The notes beneath the pieces were generated by a model. It had not been told where the DNA came from. It made no database searches and saw nothing but the letters and a program-made list of their open reading frames with translations. From contig JBGSOV010000008.1 in NCBI GenBank assembly GCA_041738935.1, forward strand, positions 1-42,190: DNA of 42,190 bases. The letters are read 5' to 3'. The position numbers were made by a program, and so were the translations under genes. This document shows positions 15,333-24,554 of the stretch, piece by piece (position 1 is the stretch's first letter; every line of letters starts with the position of its first letter). This DNA comes from JBGSOV01 sp041738935 (GTDB taxonomy: Bacteria > Patescibacteriota > Gracilibacteria > CAIRYL01 > GCA-016699755).

Positions 15333-16853
15333 TCACATCTTTGACGTGTCAATCGCCTTGATGACCATCGATGTTGCTAAAGCGGTTTTGACCATGCTGA
15401 GCCAATCAGGAGTGATTGTTTTTTCTGAGGCAAAAACAAAATGAACAATGCTTTTCGCCGTAAGTTGAAAACCTTTTTTGACTTCAGAGCCGTTGACGAA
15501 CGCCTTGCTCAAGTGCAAGGCGTCTTTTCCATGGATATAAAAAGCGGCATCAAGCACTGATGATTTTTCTGGCAGCAGCACTGGTTCATCTACCACGGTG
15601 TAGACCAAAATATTATTACCAAGCACGTCTTGTTTGAGTTTTTCAAAAAACTTTTTGCTATGTCCTTTATCAATCTTTGTTACATAGGAAAGATTCTGAA
15701 TCCAGGGAAAGTTTTTTTCAATCCCTCTGCGAGGAGAAAAACAAAATTGAGTAATTCCTTTTTGGTAGTAATCTTGCATCTCTTGAGTGCGGATTTTAAA
15801 AATAATATTGATACCACCTCGATAGAGTACAGAAGTATGAAGCGCCTGATATCTACTCGCACTTGGCGTGCTAATAAAATCCTTTACTCCTTCTTCTTTC
15901 ACCTTCCATATATTGTGAATCAAAAAAAGAATATAATAACAGTCTTCAACTGTGGGCGTGATAATGGTAAATGTGAACGGCAAAAAGCCTTTGAGCTCGT
16001 GTTTTTTGTGAATGTTCTCGCTATACATGGTTCCGAGCGAAAATTCGGTGTAGGACAAAGATGATATCTTGTTATGATAATCATAGGCGACCAATTGTTG
16101 CCTGACATGATTTTCGATTTGCATACCTTCTTTTGTGTGCTTTTTTTGGATTGACTTAAGTTTTTGATAATATTTGGTGCTGACATAAGGGAGGGCAAGA
16201 TCCTCTAGGGCAAAAGCCAAATCATACATCGAAAGCTTTTTGGCAATTCGCGCATAAATATCGATTGTTTCTTGTGCAATGATTTTTTGCTTACTTCTTT
16301 TTGCATGCCCACCTAACGTTTGCATATTGTGCCAGCGGTCAAAGAGTTTGATAATCGCGACTCGAACATCAGTCTGCATGATATCAAACCAGCGCCGCAA
16401 TGACTCGATAGAGCGATCCAAATCTTGTTTATCGCGCAAGGCGCCTTTAGAAATCTTCGTAATACCGTAGACGAGATTGCGAATATCTTTCCCAAAAATC
16501 TTTTCTACTTCTGTGACAGTGTGACTCGTGTCTTCGACAGTATCGTGAAGAAGCGCCACAATAATCGTGTCCTGATCTGCTCCCCACTCGGCGAGCATAA
16601 TAGCAACCGCAAGCGGATGTGTGATGTAAGGTTCACCTGTAAATCGATTTTGACCCTCATGAAGTTTTTTTGCCAAAAAATATGCTTCTTTAACCTTATC
16701 TTCATCAAACCGAGATTGGTGTTGATGCATGATTTTTAGCAGTGTTTCGAGTGAAATATTTTGCACAAATGTATTGTCATGAACACAAAGCATTCTATGC
16801 GCAAAATAAAACAAAGAAAAGTGCTCTTTGGAGGAATCTTCTTGATGAAGCAA
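15333..16853 (-). CDS. RelA/SpoT homologue, hydrolase-competent with degenerate synthetase
   Basis: A ~506-aa RSH protein. The HD hydrolase domain (~50-220) keeps the metal and catalytic residues: His79 ('ITHPLA'), His103-Asp104 with Glu107-Asp108 ('LLHDTVEDT'), and Asp172/Asn176 ('KLFDRWHNMQTL'). The synthetase domain (~235-375) is eroded. The 'GRxKHIYS' start is missing, 'RYQALHTSV' remains, and the EVQIRT site reads IFKIRT (351-356), losing the catalytic Glu and the Gln. A TGS-like domain follows (~414-475); no ACT domain. The expected activity is (p)ppGpp breakdown. The start is uncertain; Met42 (16730) would be closer to the family length. A second RSH with the reciprocal pattern lies at 18719-20890. 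Confidence 0.88.
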   Translation of the reverse strand: MLHQEDSSKEHFSLFYFAHRMLCVHDNTFVQNISLETLLKIMHQHQSRFDEDKVKEAYFLAKKLHEGQNRFTGEPYITHPLAVAIMLAEWGADQDTIIVALLHDTVEDTSHTVTEVEKIFGKDIRNLVYGITKISKGALRDKQDLDRSIESLRRWFDIMQTDVRVAIIKLFDRWHNMQTLGGHAKRSKQKIIAQETIDIYARIAKKLSMYDLAFALEDLALPYVSTKYYQKLKSIQKKHTKEGMQIENHVRQQLVAYDYHNKISSLSYTEFSLGTMYSENIHKKHELKGFLPFTFTIITPTVEDCYYILFLIHNIWKVKEEGVKDFISTPSASRYQALHTSVLYRGGINIIFKIRTQEMQDYYQKGITQFCFSPRRGIEKNFPWIQNLSYVTKIDKGHSKKFFEKLKQDVLGNNILVYTVVDEPVLLPEKSSVLDAAFYIHGKDALHLSKAFVNGSEVKKGFQLTAKSIVHFVFASEKTITPDWLSMVKTALATSMVIKAIDTSKM

Positions 16854-16906
16854 GTAAAAGTTCTTAAGATGGGGATAATCAATACTATCTTCCTTTTTAT
16901 ATTTCC

Positions 16907-17410
16907 ATGCCGAATCCCGCTATTGATATTCTGATTTGCGGCGGAACCATCGACAAAACTTATTTTCCGGAGCGAGAAGTCTTTGACTTTGAAAAGACCC
17001 ACATCAATGAGCTCCTGACAAATGCGCGCTTGTCAACGTCGCTCAACGTCAATCTTCGCTTTTTGTTTTTGCGTGATTCGCTCGATATGGACGAAGCTGA
17101 TAGAGCGCGAATTTCGCGCGCTTGTCGTGAGTCACTTTCTCGCCACATTATCATCATGCATGGTACCAGTACGATGATTCAGACCGCAAAACGTATTAAT
17201 GATGAGTTTACTGGTGGGAAAAATATAGTACTTTTTGGCGCTTTGCTTCCTTACGAACTCACGAGAAGTGACGCACTCTTTAGCCTAGGAGCGGCAATGA
17301 TGGCGGTACAATTGGTCGAGCCTGGTGTATATGTGTCCATGAACGGCAGAGTCTGGGCATTTGATCAAGTCGCCAAAGACGAAGAAGCAGCAATGTTTGT
17401 GGATCTCTAA
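16907..17410 (+). CDS. Short asparaginase-like protein (N-terminal domain only)
   Basis: A 167-aa protein matching the N-terminal domain of type I/II asparaginases: 'ILICGGTIDKTYF' with the first catalytic Thr (GGT), 'IIMHGTSTM' in place of the HGTDT loop (the Asp is Ser), and 'GALLPYELTRSDALFSLGAA'. The C-terminal domain of the ~330-aa enzymes is absent; stand-alone short members exist in other bacteria. With Asp changed to Ser the classical amidohydrolase activity is doubtful. It diverges from the hydrolase-type RSH (54-bp gap) and converges with a full-length asparaginase-like gene, the two stops being 2 bases apart. Confidence 0.82.
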   Translation: MPNPAIDILICGGTIDKTYFPEREVFDFEKTHINELLTNARLSTSLNVNLRFLFLRDSLDMDEADRARISRACRESLSRHIIIMHGTSTMIQTAKRINDEFTGGKNIVLFGALLPYELTRSDALFSLGAAMMAVQLVEPGVYVSMNGRVWAFDQVAKDEEAAMFVDL

Positions 17411-17412
17411 GG

Positions 17413-18654
17413 TTAAGACTCAATTGTTTTTACCATCTCACCTGCCAAATTTTTCCTAGTCAGATCCTGTAAGGCATGCAGTGTTTCTTGATCAAATACA
17501 TACAAGCCTTCGCTGTTCCTCTTAATTTTACCTGGTGCTAGCTTGCTTACGGCATATAATCCCTTCGTGCAAATTGCATCCTTAGGAGCTTTCATGTGGG
17601 GAACTCCTAATCTAGCGAGATTCGCTCCCGGTCCATAACCACCGATCGGTTCACATGCATTTAGTGTGGGAGCTCTGAATATAATAAAATGTCCAGCTTC
17701 GTGTGCTGCTCGAATGACCTCAGACGAATCACTGGGATATCCAGACGAGCCTCTTAGGTCGATGCCTGTGATTACTTCGCTTTGCATTGTTTCCCATACA
17801 GCCCGTGGTCCCTTTGGTCTAAATTCATGACACTCTGCGGGGCACTCTGATTCGCTGAGCCAATCGGTGAACGGTGTTGCCAACCTGTCAGCATTCTTTC
17901 TGTATTTACTAGTATTAGGAGCGAATACCCACTCATAATGATTGGTATCATCACTAATATTAAGAATATCTGCGTTGGTATATTCTCGGAATGTGTCATA
18001 CCCTCTTGGATTATCTTTTGAAATCATACCAGCCTTATAAACGCGCCTATCTGTACCCATTACCATGCATTCATTAATTTTCTGATCAATGGCAGTGAGC
18101 AATGCCTGTATGCCTCTGCGCATTTTTGTCTGAACTTCGTCGAAGCTTTTTTCTGCAGTGCTATTTGTAGAAATAAGCATTTGTGGAAACTTGTGATTAA
18201 CTTCTGACCAACTTAAAGCCAGTCTTCTGGCAAACTCTGCCATATCATCTGTGCCTGTTGTAAACATAAATCCATCGATTTGACCATTGGTGATTTCAAT
18301 TATCTCCTTTTGTGCTTCCAGCGTGAGGTTGATGGTCCCAGAATTGCCTTCTAATGAATCTACATTGAAAATTCCGATAGGGATAATATTATCAGGGCCT
18401 TCTTCTAATCTAAGTCTTTTAATGGCAGATAATAAATCGCCGCCGGGAACTGTCATGCCACCATTGCTTGTTCCTTGAAAGGTTCCACCATTCCCTATCA
18501 AAACAATACGCTTTCCAGTAGGTTTATCAATTGCGATTTCACGACCATGAATATCTACAAGTTTTCCCTGTCGCACTGACTCACAAAAAGAGTCAACCGA
18601 AGCATTTTTTGAAATGGTCAATTCGGCGATAGTTTTAGGAGTGTAAGTATCCAT
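17413..18654 (-). CDS. Full-length asparaginase/glutaminase-like protein
   Basis: A 413-aa protein of the asparaginase superfamily with an ~45-residue N-terminal extension. The first catalytic loop is 'IVLIGNGGTFQGTSNGG' and the second 'FMFTTGTDDMAEFARRLALS' (TGTD with Thr and Asp kept). 'GIDLRGSSGYPSDSSEVIRA' and 'GHFIIFRAPTLNACEPIGGY' belong to the C-terminal domain. It could hydrolyse asparagine or glutamine, or act on a related amide as GatD-type members do. The spacing of the loops is longer than in E. coli AnsA/AnsB, so substrate is uncertain. It lies between two RSH genes on the same strand and is more AT-rich than the RSH at 18719-20890. Confidence 0.85.
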   Translation of the reverse strand: MDTYTPKTIAELTISKNASVDSFCESVRQGKLVDIHGREIAIDKPTGKRIVLIGNGGTFQGTSNGGMTVPGGDLLSAIKRLRLEEGPDNIIPIGIFNVDSLEGNSGTINLTLEAQKEIIEITNGQIDGFMFTTGTDDMAEFARRLALSWSEVNHKFPQMLISTNSTAEKSFDEVQTKMRRGIQALLTAIDQKINECMVMGTDRRVYKAGMISKDNPRGYDTFREYTNADILNISDDTNHYEWVFAPNTSKYRKNADRLATPFTDWLSESECPAECHEFRPKGPRAVWETMQSEVITGIDLRGSSGYPSDSSEVIRAAHEAGHFIIFRAPTLNACEPIGGYGPGANLARLGVPHMKAPKDAICTKGLYAVSKLAPGKIKRNSEGLYVFDQETLHALQDLTRKNLAGEMVKTIES

Positions 18655-18718
18655 TAATCTATAAAGGTATTTTGTAAATTCCCTACTTACTACAAGTTAT
18701 AGAATATGTATTATAATG

Positions 18719-20890
18719 TCAATTTTTCATTTGGTTCATCTTTTGGTTTATCCTCTCCACTCCTCCCACATGCTCCAACTCATTCATGATGTGAACGAGG
18801 TGATCAATATTGTCGATTTCAATTTCGATATTGAGTTCCGCGGAATACGGTGTACGAGATACAAAAGTAAAATTAGAAATATTGGCATTGTTATTCGCAA
18901 TGACATCAGTGACATCACGGACAAAACCGACGCGGTCGAGTCCGCGAGTAACCTGAAGAATAACACGCTCTTTGGGCTCGTAGCCTTCATAATATGCTTC
19001 CAAAAAGCGCGCCGCATCAAGCTTGTCACGCGTGCGACAATCGAGCCGATGGATTGTTACATGCGCCCCGCGCGTGACAAAACCAAAAAGCGCTTCGCCA
19101 ACTTTTGGTTTGCAACATTCCGCCAAACGAAAAGGAATATCGTGGCGACCTCCAATTACGAGTCGTGGTTTTTCTGTTGTTTCTTTGTCTCCCGCTGTTA
19201 GCTTTTTCTTTGGAGCAGCAGCGAATGTCGGTTTGTCGTGGCTAATTGCCTTGATGACTGCCGTTGGGCTCATCGAGCCATTCCCGACTTTGAGCAAAAT
19301 CTCTTCGCGTTCTTTTTTGGTGCGGCGTTTGCCATTGTATTCGCGCAGGACATTTAGGTTTTGATCGAGTTCTGCAAAACCAAAGCGCGTCAAATAGCGA
19401 TTAACAAGCGCCTTTCCTTCACGCAAGAGGACTCCGGCATCTTTTTCGCGAAAATACGATTTGAGCTTGCTTTTGGCTTTGCTACTTACGCACATAGTAA
19501 TCCACGCCTGACTGGGATTGACTTGTTTGCTCGTCACGATTTCGATTACGTCGCCGCTGCTGATGATATAGTTGAGCGGCACAGATTTACTATTCGCCTT
19601 GGCGACACGAATGTGCAGCCCCAAATCAGAGTGGATGGCAAAGGCAAAATCGATTGGTGTCGCATTTACCGGCAAATCAATCACATCGCCAGCTGGTGTA
19701 AGCGCAAAAATCCGCTTAAAAATATCATTGTCACCATTGCCTTTGGCAAAATCTGGATTTTCCACCAAGCGCGTTTCCATTTGTGACAATTCTTCCAGCC
19801 ATTCTTCATTTTTCTCTAATGACTTAAACCGCTGCACAGAGCCATTTTCTTTGTAATGCCAGTGTGCTGCGATACCAAACTCTGCCTCAGCATTCATCTC
19901 TTCGGTACGAATTTGCACTTCAATTGGCAAGGCACGTTTGGCGATGCCAGACAAACCCACCACGGTAGTGTGCAGACTGCGATAGCCGTTGGGTTTTGGT
20001 ACTGCGATATAGTCCTTAAACCTTCCTGGTAGCGGAATAAAGTGTTCGTGCAAAATTCCTAGTACGGCATAACATTGAGCTATATTCTGCACCGCAATCC
20101 GAATTGCAAAAATATCGTGCATGGAGTCGACAGATTGTTCCCGCTTTTTTTGCATCTTACGATAGACGCTGTAGATATGTTTGATTCTGCCAAAAACCGT
20201 GCTTGCGATAGCATTTTCTTTCAGCATTTGTTCCAGTCGACGCTGAGCACTACGAATAACTCGGTCGCGCGAGACTTCTAATCGCATCATCTGCTCACTG
20301 ACGTGGCGATATTCGTCAGGATATAAGTAAAAAAACGACAAATCTTCGAGTGGAGCTTTGAGCGCAAAAATACCCAACCTGCCAGCAATGGGCGCATAGA
20401 TATACAAGGTTTCACGTGCCAAAGCTTGCTGTTCGGTCGTAGTGTGAAATTCGAGCGAACGCATCAGGCAAAGCCGCTCGGCAAGTAAAATCATCACCAC
20501 GCGAATATCTTTTGCCATTGCCACAAACATGTTGCGCAGCGCAGCGAGTTGATGATCTTCGTTTTTCGTTTTGACATTCCTGATCTTGCGCAAATTCGCT
20601 ACGAGGTCGTTTACATCACTCCCAAATTTTGCTCCCATATCTTTTTCTGTCAGTGTTTTTGTGCCCAAGAATTGATACAAAAGCGTTGCCTGCAGCATCG
20701 CACAATCCGAATTAAAATCAAGGAGAACTTCGATGATACAAAGACTGACCTCTAGCAATGGCATGCCATTTGCAAGTGCCTTGTTGCTATCATTTTCGTT
20801 TACAAAATCGTAGACTACCAAAAACTCCTTTTCGTCAAAGTTGGCAACCGTGGTCTTTGCTTTGGCAAGAACGGACGCAAGTTTTTCCAA
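18719..20890 (-). CDS. RelA/SpoT homologue, synthetase-competent with dead hydrolase
   Basis: A 723-aa long RSH with the usual order HD, synthetase, TGS and C-terminal ACT. The HD domain has lost its catalytic set: LLHDxxED reads 'LLYQFLGT' (71-77) and the DRLHNM motif reads ERLCLM (138-143). The synthetase domain is intact: 'GRIKHIYSVYRKM' (234-246), 'MHDIFAIRI', 'GRFKDYIAVPKPNGYRSLHT' (289-308) and 'EVQIRT' with Glu324 and Gln326. TGS starts near 'RIFALTPAGDVIDLPVNATP'. The last ~75 residues form an ACT domain ('ILQVTRGLDRVGFVRDVTDV'). It should make (p)ppGpp, possibly ribosome-linked as in RelA, but not degrade it; the RSH at 15333-16853 would supply hydrolysis. Confidence 0.93.
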   Translation of the reverse strand: MEKLASVLAKAKTTVANFDEKEFLVVYDFVNENDSNKALANGMPLLEVSLCIIEVLLDFNSDCAMLQATLLYQFLGTKTLTEKDMGAKFGSDVNDLVANLRKIRNVKTKNEDHQLAALRNMFVAMAKDIRVVMILLAERLCLMRSLEFHTTTEQQALARETLYIYAPIAGRLGIFALKAPLEDLSFFYLYPDEYRHVSEQMMRLEVSRDRVIRSAQRRLEQMLKENAIASTVFGRIKHIYSVYRKMQKKREQSVDSMHDIFAIRIAVQNIAQCYAVLGILHEHFIPLPGRFKDYIAVPKPNGYRSLHTTVVGLSGIAKRALPIEVQIRTEEMNAEAEFGIAAHWHYKENGSVQRFKSLEKNEEWLEELSQMETRLVENPDFAKGNGDNDIFKRIFALTPAGDVIDLPVNATPIDFAFAIHSDLGLHIRVAKANSKSVPLNYIISSGDVIEIVTSKQVNPSQAWITMCVSSKAKSKLKSYFREKDAGVLLREGKALVNRYLTRFGFAELDQNLNVLREYNGKRRTKKEREEILLKVGNGSMSPTAVIKAISHDKPTFAAAPKKKLTAGDKETTEKPRLVIGGRHDIPFRLAECCKPKVGEALFGFVTRGAHVTIHRLDCRTRDKLDAARFLEAYYEGYEPKERVILQVTRGLDRVGFVRDVTDVIANNNANISNFTFVSRTPYSAELNIEIEIDNIDHLVHIMNELEHVGGVERINQKMNQMKN

Positions 20891-21049
20891 CTATCGAAAA
20901 AGAGAAATACGCTTTCATTTTGTCAGACTTTTCTGCATTTTGCACGTGACTTTTCTTTCTTTTTTTTGGCTCTTCTGGCACAATGTGGTGAGCTCTAAAA
21001 TTTGACCCAAATACTAACACGCAGGCACATTTGATTTCTTTTTCATCCC

Positions 21050-23671
21050 ATGTCTAACACTCCCTTCGAACGCTTTACACCGGAGGCGCAACAAGCACTA
21101 AAAACTGCCGAAGCAGAAGCGCGCCGGCTCAAAACGCGCGCCATCGGTACACAGCATTTACTCGTCGGTATTTTGCAGCAAAAAAAGACGTTGGCATATT
21201 CGCTACTGGTGCGCGTCGGCATTGCCGAGCAAGTTATCGAGCCGCTCGTCGCCGAACTCAAAGAAACTCCCGAACCGGGAAAAGAAGGTGGTTTGTCACT
21301 CGAACTCAAAAAAGTTTTGGAAGGCGCCATCAAAATGTCCTTCCAGTTTCGTCACCAATTTGTCGGTGTCGAACATTTGCTGTTCTCAATGCTCGAACAC
21401 GAAAACTGCGCTGGCAGCCAGATCCTCAAAAAAATGCAACTGAATACTGGAGACTTGCGTCGCCAGCTTGAAGAAATTTTTACGCAAATCTCGGAAGGCG
21501 GGCGTACGGGCGGCAGACCACCAGAAAATATGATTCAGACACTCGAAGGTTTGCTTTCTGGCTTGCAAGGTGCACTGGCAGGAATGAAACCCGGCGAAGA
21601 TTTTACAGATGGCTATCAGCACAAAAAGCGCGCCGAAGATGAAGAATCCGACACGCCAGCACTCGATTTTTTCTCCACGGATCTTTCGGAAGAATGTCGC
21701 AATGGCAAAATGGATCCGATTATCGGACGCGATCCCGAAATCGAACGCATGGTCACCATTCTTAATCGTAAAACCAAAAATAATCCTGTACTCGTCGGCG
21801 AACCGGGCGTGGGCAAAACCGCCTTGGTCGAAGGACTCGTGCAACGCATCGAGCGGGGAGCGATTCCTGATTCACTGCTTGGGAAACGGATTTTGGCGCT
21901 CGATATGGGCAGCCTCGTCGCCGGCACCAAATATCGCGGCGAATTTGAAGAACGCCTCAAAGAAGTTATCGAAGAACTCATCGAATCTGAAGGTGAAGTC
22001 GTGCTGTTTATCGACGAGCTTCACACTGTCGTTGGCGCCGGTTCTGCCGAAGGCTCACTGGATGCCGCCAATATTCTGAAACCCGCGTTATCGCGCGGAC
22101 GAATTCAGGTTATCGGCGCGACGACGTACGACGAATATCGCAAATATGTCGAAAAAGACAAAGCGCTCGAACGTCGCTTTCAACCAATTGTCGTCGAAGA
22201 ACCGACGGTAGAAGACGCCACTACGATTTTGCGCGGGGTGGCGGCAGGCTTTGAAGAGTTTCATCATGTTGCAATTGCAGATGAAGCGATTATCGAAGCG
22301 GTCAATCTGTCCAAGCGCTTTATTGCTGATCGGTTTTTGCCAGACAAAGCAATCGATTTGATCGACGAAGCCTGCGCCAAAAAAGGCGGTCGCAGCCAAA
22401 GCCACTCGGATGAAATTCAAAAAATTGACGAACAAATCATCAAAATCACCAAGAAAAAAGAAGAAGCGGTCAAAAATCAGAACTACGAAAAAGCCCTCGA
22501 ATGGAAAAAAGAAGAAGAGCGTTTACGCGAAAAAATTAGTGATATTCGCACTGCCAAAAAACCCAACACGCCCAAAGTTCCCATTACTGCCGAAGATATT
22601 GCCGCTACGGTGGCGCGCATTACACAAATTCCTGTTGCGCGTTTGATCAAAAGCGAACGCGAAAAACTGCTCTCCCTCGAAAAAAATCTCGCCAAGCGTG
22701 TTATCAGCCAAGATGAAGCGATTTCCGAAATCTCACGTTCGATTCGCCGTAGTCGTACCGGCATCTCTGATGCGCGGCGTCCCGTGGGTAGTTTTCTCTT
22801 TATGGGACCAACTGGCGTTGGCAAAACCGAGCTTGTACGCGCACTTGCCGAAGAAATTTTTGGCAGTCGTGACAACTTGATCAAAATCGACATGAGTGAG
22901 TTTATGGAACGCCACAATGTGTCACGACTCATCGGCGCAACTGCCGGCTATGTCGGACACGAAGAAGGCGGACAACTTACCGAATCCGTTCGCCGCAAAC
23001 CGTTTTCAATCGTCTTGTTTGACGAAATCGAAAAAGCGCATCCAGACTTTCAAAACGTTCTCCTCCAAATTCTTGAAGATGGCGAATTGACGGATGCCAA
23101 AGGGCGACATGTCAGTTTTCGCAATACGATTATTGTGATGACATGTAATCTGGGCGCCGAATCACTCACCGAAGAAGCGGTTAAAATCGGGTTTAGCACT
23201 TCTGGACAGGGTTTGCAAAAAGCCGATCATGACTACGAAGACAAAAAAAGTTTTGTCATGGAAGAACTGAGACGCCACTTTCGTCCAGAATTTTTGGGAC
23301 GGCTCGATTCCGTTATCGTTTTTCGTCCGCTCGTTGCCGAATCCATTAAGCAAATTGTCAAAATGAAACTTGGCGAACTTGGCGAACGTTTGCGCGAAAA
23401 AGAAATCACGCTTTCTTTCAAGCCTGCTGTTGTCGAGCATCTTGCCGAAGCGGGTTTTGACCAAAAATTTGGCGCTCGCAAAATCCGCCGTGTGCTGTCG
23501 GATGAAGTCGAAGACGCAATCGCCTCCGAGCTGCTGCAATATGAAGATACGCAAGGCATTGCCGTAACAATCGATATGAAGAAAGACGGTAAAACTATTG
23601 AAATCAATATCACCAAACCCGAAAAGGCTAAGAAAAAGACGCCAGGAAAAAACTCTCTCGCAAAAGTATAA
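21050..23671 (+). CDS. clpC: ClpC-type AAA+ unfoldase (Clp protease ATPase subunit)
   Basis: An 873-aa Hsp100 chaperone. The Clp_N double repeat spans residues ~1-145 ('RFTPEAQQALKTAEAEARRL', 'QFVGVEHLLFSML'). AAA module 1 has Walker A GEPGVGKT at ~250 and 'LFIDELHTVVGAGSAEGS'. A short coiled region contains the UVR-like motif 'KNQNYEKALEWKKEEERLR' that separates ClpC from ClpB, which has a much longer middle domain. AAA module 2 has GPTGVGKT at ~586, 'VLFDEIEKAHPDFQNVLLQI' and the D2-small domain 'FDQKFGARKIRRVLSDEVED'. It unfolds substrates and feeds them to ClpP, which is not in the window. No CIRCE or CtsR-type operator was recognised upstream. Confidence 0.96.
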   Translation: MSNTPFERFTPEAQQALKTAEAEARRLKTRAIGTQHLLVGILQQKKTLAYSLLVRVGIAEQVIEPLVAELKETPEPGKEGGLSLELKKVLEGAIKMSFQFRHQFVGVEHLLFSMLEHENCAGSQILKKMQLNTGDLRRQLEEIFTQISEGGRTGGRPPENMIQTLEGLLSGLQGALAGMKPGEDFTDGYQHKKRAEDEESDTPALDFFSTDLSEECRNGKMDPIIGRDPEIERMVTILNRKTKNNPVLVGEPGVGKTALVEGLVQRIERGAIPDSLLGKRILALDMGSLVAGTKYRGEFEERLKEVIEELIESEGEVVLFIDELHTVVGAGSAEGSLDAANILKPALSRGRIQVIGATTYDEYRKYVEKDKALERRFQPIVVEEPTVEDATTILRGVAAGFEEFHHVAIADEAIIEAVNLSKRFIADRFLPDKAIDLIDEACAKKGGRSQSHSDEIQKIDEQIIKITKKKEEAVKNQNYEKALEWKKEEERLREKISDIRTAKKPNTPKVPITAEDIAATVARITQIPVARLIKSEREKLLSLEKNLAKRVISQDEAISEISRSIRRSRTGISDARRPVGSFLFMGPTGVGKTELVRALAEEIFGSRDNLIKIDMSEFMERHNVSRLIGATAGYVGHEEGGQLTESVRRKPFSIVLFDEIEKAHPDFQNVLLQILEDGELTDAKGRHVSFRNTIIVMTCNLGAESLTEEAVKIGFSTSGQGLQKADHDYEDKKSFVMEELRRHFRPEFLGRLDSVIVFRPLVAESIKQIVKMKLGELGERLREKEITLSFKPAVVEHLAEAGFDQKFGARKIRRVLSDEVEDAIASELLQYEDTQGIAVTIDMKKDGKTIEINITKPEKAKKKTPGKNSLAKV

Positions 23672-23780
23672 TCCGAATATTTGACCTCTGAACGACAAAA
23701 TCAACTTCTTTCGTTTGTGAACGGAGGTGGTTTTGTTTTTCTAAATTTCTTCGCCAAGAGCTCTGTCAAGTGTCACTTTC

Positions 23781-24461
23781 TTACAAACTCAGTTCGTGTC
23801 CACGTTTTCGCAGCCATGCTCGCGCACTTTTGTAATCGGGCAGAATCGATTCGACCACATGCCAAAAATGCGGCGAATGATCCATGTGTTTTAGGTGCGC
23901 AAGTTCGTGCACGATAACATAATCGATGATATCTGGCGGAGCCATCATAAGCCGCCACGACAAGCTGATTGTGCCGCTGCTACTGCACGAGCCCCAACGC
24001 TTTTGAGCGCTACTGAGGCGTAATTTCTGAAACTGAAAGCCATGTTGCTGCGCAAAATATTCGATGCGTTGCGTAAAATATTGCAAGGCTTGCGCGCGAT
24101 ACCACCGCTCAAAAGCGGCTGCCGGAGTAGCAAGTTCTTTGCCAGAAATGTAAAAACACTTTTCTTTCAGAGATAATGGCAGATCTGAGCCATAATCAAT
24201 CTGTAGTGGAAGCGACTCACCAAGATACTCAAATAATTCGCCATGTTGAAAACGACGGTCGACTTTTGTCTTCATGCGCTCAATTATTTCTGCTCTTTTG
24301 CGCAGAATCCATAACTGTTTTTCGCGAAGCAAGTGTTCGATAATTGGGCGCGGCATTAGTCGCGGAGCACGCACAACGAGCCGCGCGTCAGCCGTGATTT
24401 CGAGCGAAATCGTGCGTCGTCGGGAGCGAATAAGATCATCGATTTTGACTGCTGTTGGCAT
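23781..24461 (-). CDS. YgjP-like metal-dependent protein (DUF45, M48-type)
   Basis: A 226-aa protein of the YgjP/DUF45 family. The zinc-binding HELAH motif is at 185-189, followed by 'LKHMDHSPHFW' with His195 and the C-terminal 'ILPDYKSARAWLRKRGHEL'. The core also contains 'KRWGSCSSSGTISLSWRLMM', diagnostic for the family. Members are predicted zinc metallopeptidases, some encoded next to type I restriction systems, with poorly known function. It is convergent with clpC and has no close operon partner. Confidence 0.92.
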   Translation of the reverse strand: MPTAVKIDDLIRSRRRTISLEITADARLVVRAPRLMPRPIIEHLLREKQLWILRKRAEIIERMKTKVDRRFQHGELFEYLGESLPLQIDYGSDLPLSLKEKCFYISGKELATPAAAFERWYRAQALQYFTQRIEYFAQQHGFQFQKLRLSSAQKRWGSCSSSGTISLSWRLMMAPPDIIDYVIVHELAHLKHMDHSPHFWHVVESILPDYKSARAWLRKRGHELSL

Positions 24462-24554
24462 ACTGAGATGTCATTGAAAAATGGTTGTTTGCCCTTTCGA
24501 CTTTCCAGCTCTCCCTAATTCAGGGAGAGAGGATCTTATCAAGGGGAAAGCTAT

